A DNA stretch of 64,000 bases from Callaeas wilsoni (lineage: Eukaryota; Chordata; Aves; Passeriformes; Callaeidae): NCBI GenBank assembly GCA_013398955.1, contig VWPU01002070.1, positions 62,001 through 126,000 of the forward strand. Direction: 5' to 3'. The notes beneath the pieces are model-generated. The model was not told the origin of the DNA, did not search any database, and was given only the letters and a program-made list of their open reading frames with translations. Within the stretch, counting starts at the first letter, position 1. Every line of letters starts with the position of its first letter. Below are positions 60,421 to 64,000 of this stretch, piece by piece. Position numbers and translations under genes: made by a program.

Positions 60421-63400
60421 ACTATTCAATTTATCAAAATTTCACAAAATTCAAAATACATGGACAAAAATGGTACATATTTCATACTGCAGGTGGAACA
60501 ACCGACAACTACTGAATTAAATGAATCCTGGAGCATTTTCTTCTGTTTTGTTGCTTTACTGCTCTGCTCAAATGCATAGCAAAATACTGTAAGGGAATCT
60601 CTAATGAAATCAACATCTAACATAGTGGAAAATTTACACTTGGATTGATTCCTAAGCAAATAGGAAACTTCTGATGGTGTCTCCTCAGAGAGTTTTTCAA
60701 AGAGCTGGGAACTAAAAAAAAAAAAATGTAGACAACCATCAGATTAGAAATGACAGATTTGCTCTCCTAGCACTCATCCTGAAAAACAATTATTTTTGCA
60801 TTTAGTTTTGAACATGAAAAATATGTGACTGTTTATCATCTTAAGTTAACCATAAGCTTGGGTTTACAGTTATTTAGCAGCAAACACTAGTTCTTGATAT
60901 CTCATTACTTCTTTTTGACAAGTATCGAGAACAAGCATAATTACCAAAATAAAGCATCACAGAACAAAGCTGAATGTTATTTCTTAAAAACTGAATGCAT
61001 ATGAATAAAACCAGAAACCCTTATTTGTGTTATCTTGGATTGGTTCTTTTTATATTGCATTTCATTTTTAAAACAAGAAATTACCTTAGCAAAGGGTGTT
61101 TCTTAGGAAATAAGGATCAGCCAAAAGATTCTCAAAAGGAAATTAACCTCCAAGACATTTCCTCAAGTCTTCTTGATATTCATGGCTCATAACTATGCCA
61201 GCATAGGAACTTTTGGAAGACACCTGGATGAAAACAGAGGAGACAAGTAAGACAAAAGACTTCAGAGTGAAGACATAAAACTGAAAAGAAGTAAATGCCT
61301 TAGTTTTATGTAGGAGTTTAGAATTGGACATTCCAAAATTCTGATTCAGGCTTACATGTTTCAGGTGTGCCAGATACCACACTTGCCTTTGGTTTCACAC
61401 TGGGAAAATTCAACAATAATATTTACTCATCTTCTATGGCTGTCAGAAGAAAATCCCATGTATTAAGTCTGAAGAACCAAAGGGAAGTGTCACATTTTTC
61501 CACTTTTAATACCATCCCACAGAGAGAGCCAGGGCTCAGGTAGACAGAGAATGTTAGAAGCCTACACAACATAGGAAGAATAACTTCAAAAACTCTTGGG
61601 GAAGAATAAAAAACAAAAGTAATGTTGTATACAATGCATACAGAAAATCTCTCTGAACCTGTGGAAAAGTGTACTTGAATATTAAGCTTAAACTTTGCAG
61701 AAAGGAACTGGCAAGAAGGACGAACTTAATTTAGAAAGCATTGTAAAGGCTCTGGCTGGCAAATACAGGAACAGTAGAACTACAGAAAGAAAGAGAGAGA
61801 GAACAAGTGCCACGCTGAAAGAATCTATAGCCAGGTCATGTCCCTGTGAGTAAAGTGGCTACTCATCCTTGTCTGACAAAAAGCTTTGCAGCTGGACCTC
61901 TCATATCTAAGTGTCTTTATTAGTGTGCTGCTCTGTAATATCCTTTCCCATTGCACTCTCTGGTTTTGAGCATACCCCGAACCCCTCAGACTCACATCTA
62001 AACCACAGCCTTTGTTATGATAAACTCAACTTTTAACTATCATTATATAAACCCTACAAATACCATATACACTAGAGAACAAAATGTCTGCACGGAGAGT
62101 CATAGAATTACCTGAACTTCCCTTTGCAATTATGGTTTTCCCATCCTGTTGTTTCCTCCCCCTGTGGTTCTAGCTCTTTATTGTTGTGCCATATCTGTCA
62201 CTCAAGCAAAAACCCCCTGAGCACAGAAGAGACCCCTCTACGTTCCTAGCGTATTTTGTGTGATGCCACAATATAAACAGTAAACAAATAGTGCTATCCA
62301 TATCTATTATCATATGCTTTTGCAAGCTGGATGTTTGCGTGGTGGTATTTGGTTGAATCATATTAATTGAACTCACTGTTTTCACAAGCACAGGTAGTTA
62401 GTGCTCTTGGCAAAATATCTCAGCCTTTGATGCCGCTGTAATATTCTCTAACCTTGTTCTTGTATCACACCCTATGATGCCTTCTTGTTTTGAAGGGCGA
62501 GGGTTTATTTCCATTGAAACAAGCCATCCTCTGACGTTAATAGAGTGAAGTTTGGGATAACAAAAAAGAAATTGCCTAATGGTAGTCAGAGAATTAAAAA
62601 AAAAAAAGAGACTTATGAATGACATCTTCCTACAGAAGAGGAAAAGATAAAGACCTGAAATAATAATAACACTCAAATGACTATTCATTAATTGCCCTGT
62701 CAGCAGTTTAAGACTTTCCAAGTCTTTCTATCAACAGATGGATAATTACACTGGTTGTTTTCCTCCATACACACTTTGAAGTTCTGTTTAACTCCCTATG
62801 TATGCTTTAACATGCATACATAACTCGCATAGATGCGAGATAGATTTTATTCCTCAGACCTTCCACTGAGGGAATCAGTCATGTGTATTGGCAATTCTTG
62901 TAAAAAAATTGTGTTTGTGTGTTACCAAATCATTAGCATAGACCTCACAGATGGACTGTGAAGTTGTACCCAGGAGCCAGCTGTACTCACCTGATATGGG
63001 AGAATATATACGAGGGCATGGATAGTCACCCACAGGTTGACATTAGCTGAGAAGATGATGTGGAGAATTTTAGAGGAAACAACATTTTTCATTACAGTTC
63101 CCAGAGAGATAGAATCTCTCTGCCATTTCCATTGCCTCATACACCTTTGTCTATGCTCCAGCTGCACATCTTCCCTGCTTACCGCACAACAGAAGTTTAC
63201 AAAGCTCCATATAGATGTGAGCTGGATTCTTGAATTAGCAAAATAAATATTCACAAATACTTCAGAAGAGAGGTTATATCATATACAATGTAAATAATAT
63301 ATAAGTAAACTTTGGTTACTGATCAGACTGAAAAACAGAACAATGTATGAGGGATGGTGAGGAAGGTTACTGTTTTCTTATGTTCCTGAAGCAGTTACCA

Positions 63401-64000
63401 AGGCAGTCAGTTAGAGTCCTAGTTTTCTTTCAAGGGTTTTTTAACAGATTAAGGAACAGATAACAGGAAGGCATTAAAACTGTTCAATTAAGAGTGTAGT
63501 AGTTTTTAATATTAGACCCTTAGAACATATTACATGTCCTGGTCCCTAAAAGGGATAAAGAAATTTGATTTCAGTTGGAGTGAAATGCCTCCTTTTGGGT
63601 TATGGATTTTAAGAGGTTTAGGTATGGTTTTAGGGATTTTTTTCTAATTTTCATTTTCCGCTTTTGTGCGTGGAATATAGATCAAAGGATTAGATTTCAG
63701 GAAAGGAAGCTATTTAGAGCACTTATTTAGCAGGAAAGTCATTCATCATCTACTTTATAAACTCTCAGTTATCTCAGTGATATGTGTCATAGGAATCAAA
63801 ACAGTTTTTTCTACCCATGGATCTGTGTAAGGACCATAAAGGTCATAGATAACATTCAGGTTATCACACGAGTCTCACCCTCAACTTTCTTGGTTTCAAA
63901 GTTAAAACAAACAATAAGCAGAGAGGACAATGGGGTCTGGTAAAGGATCTGCCATAGGTTTTTAGTTCTTCAATTATGACATATTAAAGACACTAAAATG
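60421..64000. other. Unique AT-rich non-coding DNA, about 3.6 kb
   Basis: No gene, exon or clear transposon is seen. Frames of 107-110 codons on the minus strand near 62398-62721 and 62922-63254 lack recognisable motifs. A short AGAGTCATAGAATTACC at 62097 resembles a CR1 tail, but nothing CR1-like follows. Confidence 0.55.

Noticed and set aside
62090..62115. Possible CR1 tail (AGTCATAGAATTACC)
   Set aside because: Only about 13 bases resemble the tail, and no further CR1 blocks follow on either side.

Overview
The window is almost certainly bird (Aves) nuclear DNA. The main evidence is a set of chicken-repeat-1 (CR1) LINE 3' ends carrying the diagnostic octamer tail (ATTCTATG on one strand, CATAGAAT on the other). 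There is also one near-complete long terminal repeat whose text matches, as far as I remember it, the ERVL-class LTR family common in songbirds and other neoavian birds. The species cannot be fixed. A neoavian bird, perhaps a passerine, fits best. The base composition is AT-rich, as expected of a macrochromosome gene-poor region.

No protein-coding gene, exon, rRNA, tRNA or CRISPR array can be supported. Open frames are short (at most about 155 codons) and cluster in the few GC-richer patches, where several frames on both strands are open at once, as expected by chance. The window is best read as a gene desert or the inside of a very large intron. There are no operons or cooperating genes to describe.

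Layout. 1-9.1 kb: unique AT-rich DNA, with a G/T-rich low-complexity block (1.57-1.72 kb) and a CR1 copy on + (2.39-2.72 kb). 9.16-9.50 kb: an isolated GC-rich island of unknown origin. 9.5-32.9 kb: unique DNA with a CR1 copy on - (13 kb), a 62-bp T21-A20-T21 block (16.9 kb), a G-run block (21.8 kb) and several regions that look like candidate conserved non-coding elements. 32.9-45.6 kb: CR1 copies at 32.9 kb (+) and 41.0 kb (-), an ancient CR1/L3-like relic at 39.5 kb, and GC-elevated patches at 35.8 and 44.3-45.6 kb. 45.6-59.5 kb: unique DNA, a CR1 tail at 53.3 kb, a compound GATATA/GATA microsatellite at 54.8 kb, a second ancient CR1/L3-like relic at 56.1 kb and a GC-elevated patch at 56.9-57.6 kb. 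59.5-60.4 kb: the solo ERVL-type LTR. 60.4-64 kb: unique AT-rich DNA.

I found no convincing new biological system. The observations most worth checking are the T/A/T block, the hairpin clusters at 44.36 and 59.05 kb, the unexplained GC-rich islands, and the recurring strand-asymmetric G/T (or C/A) low-complexity tracts.
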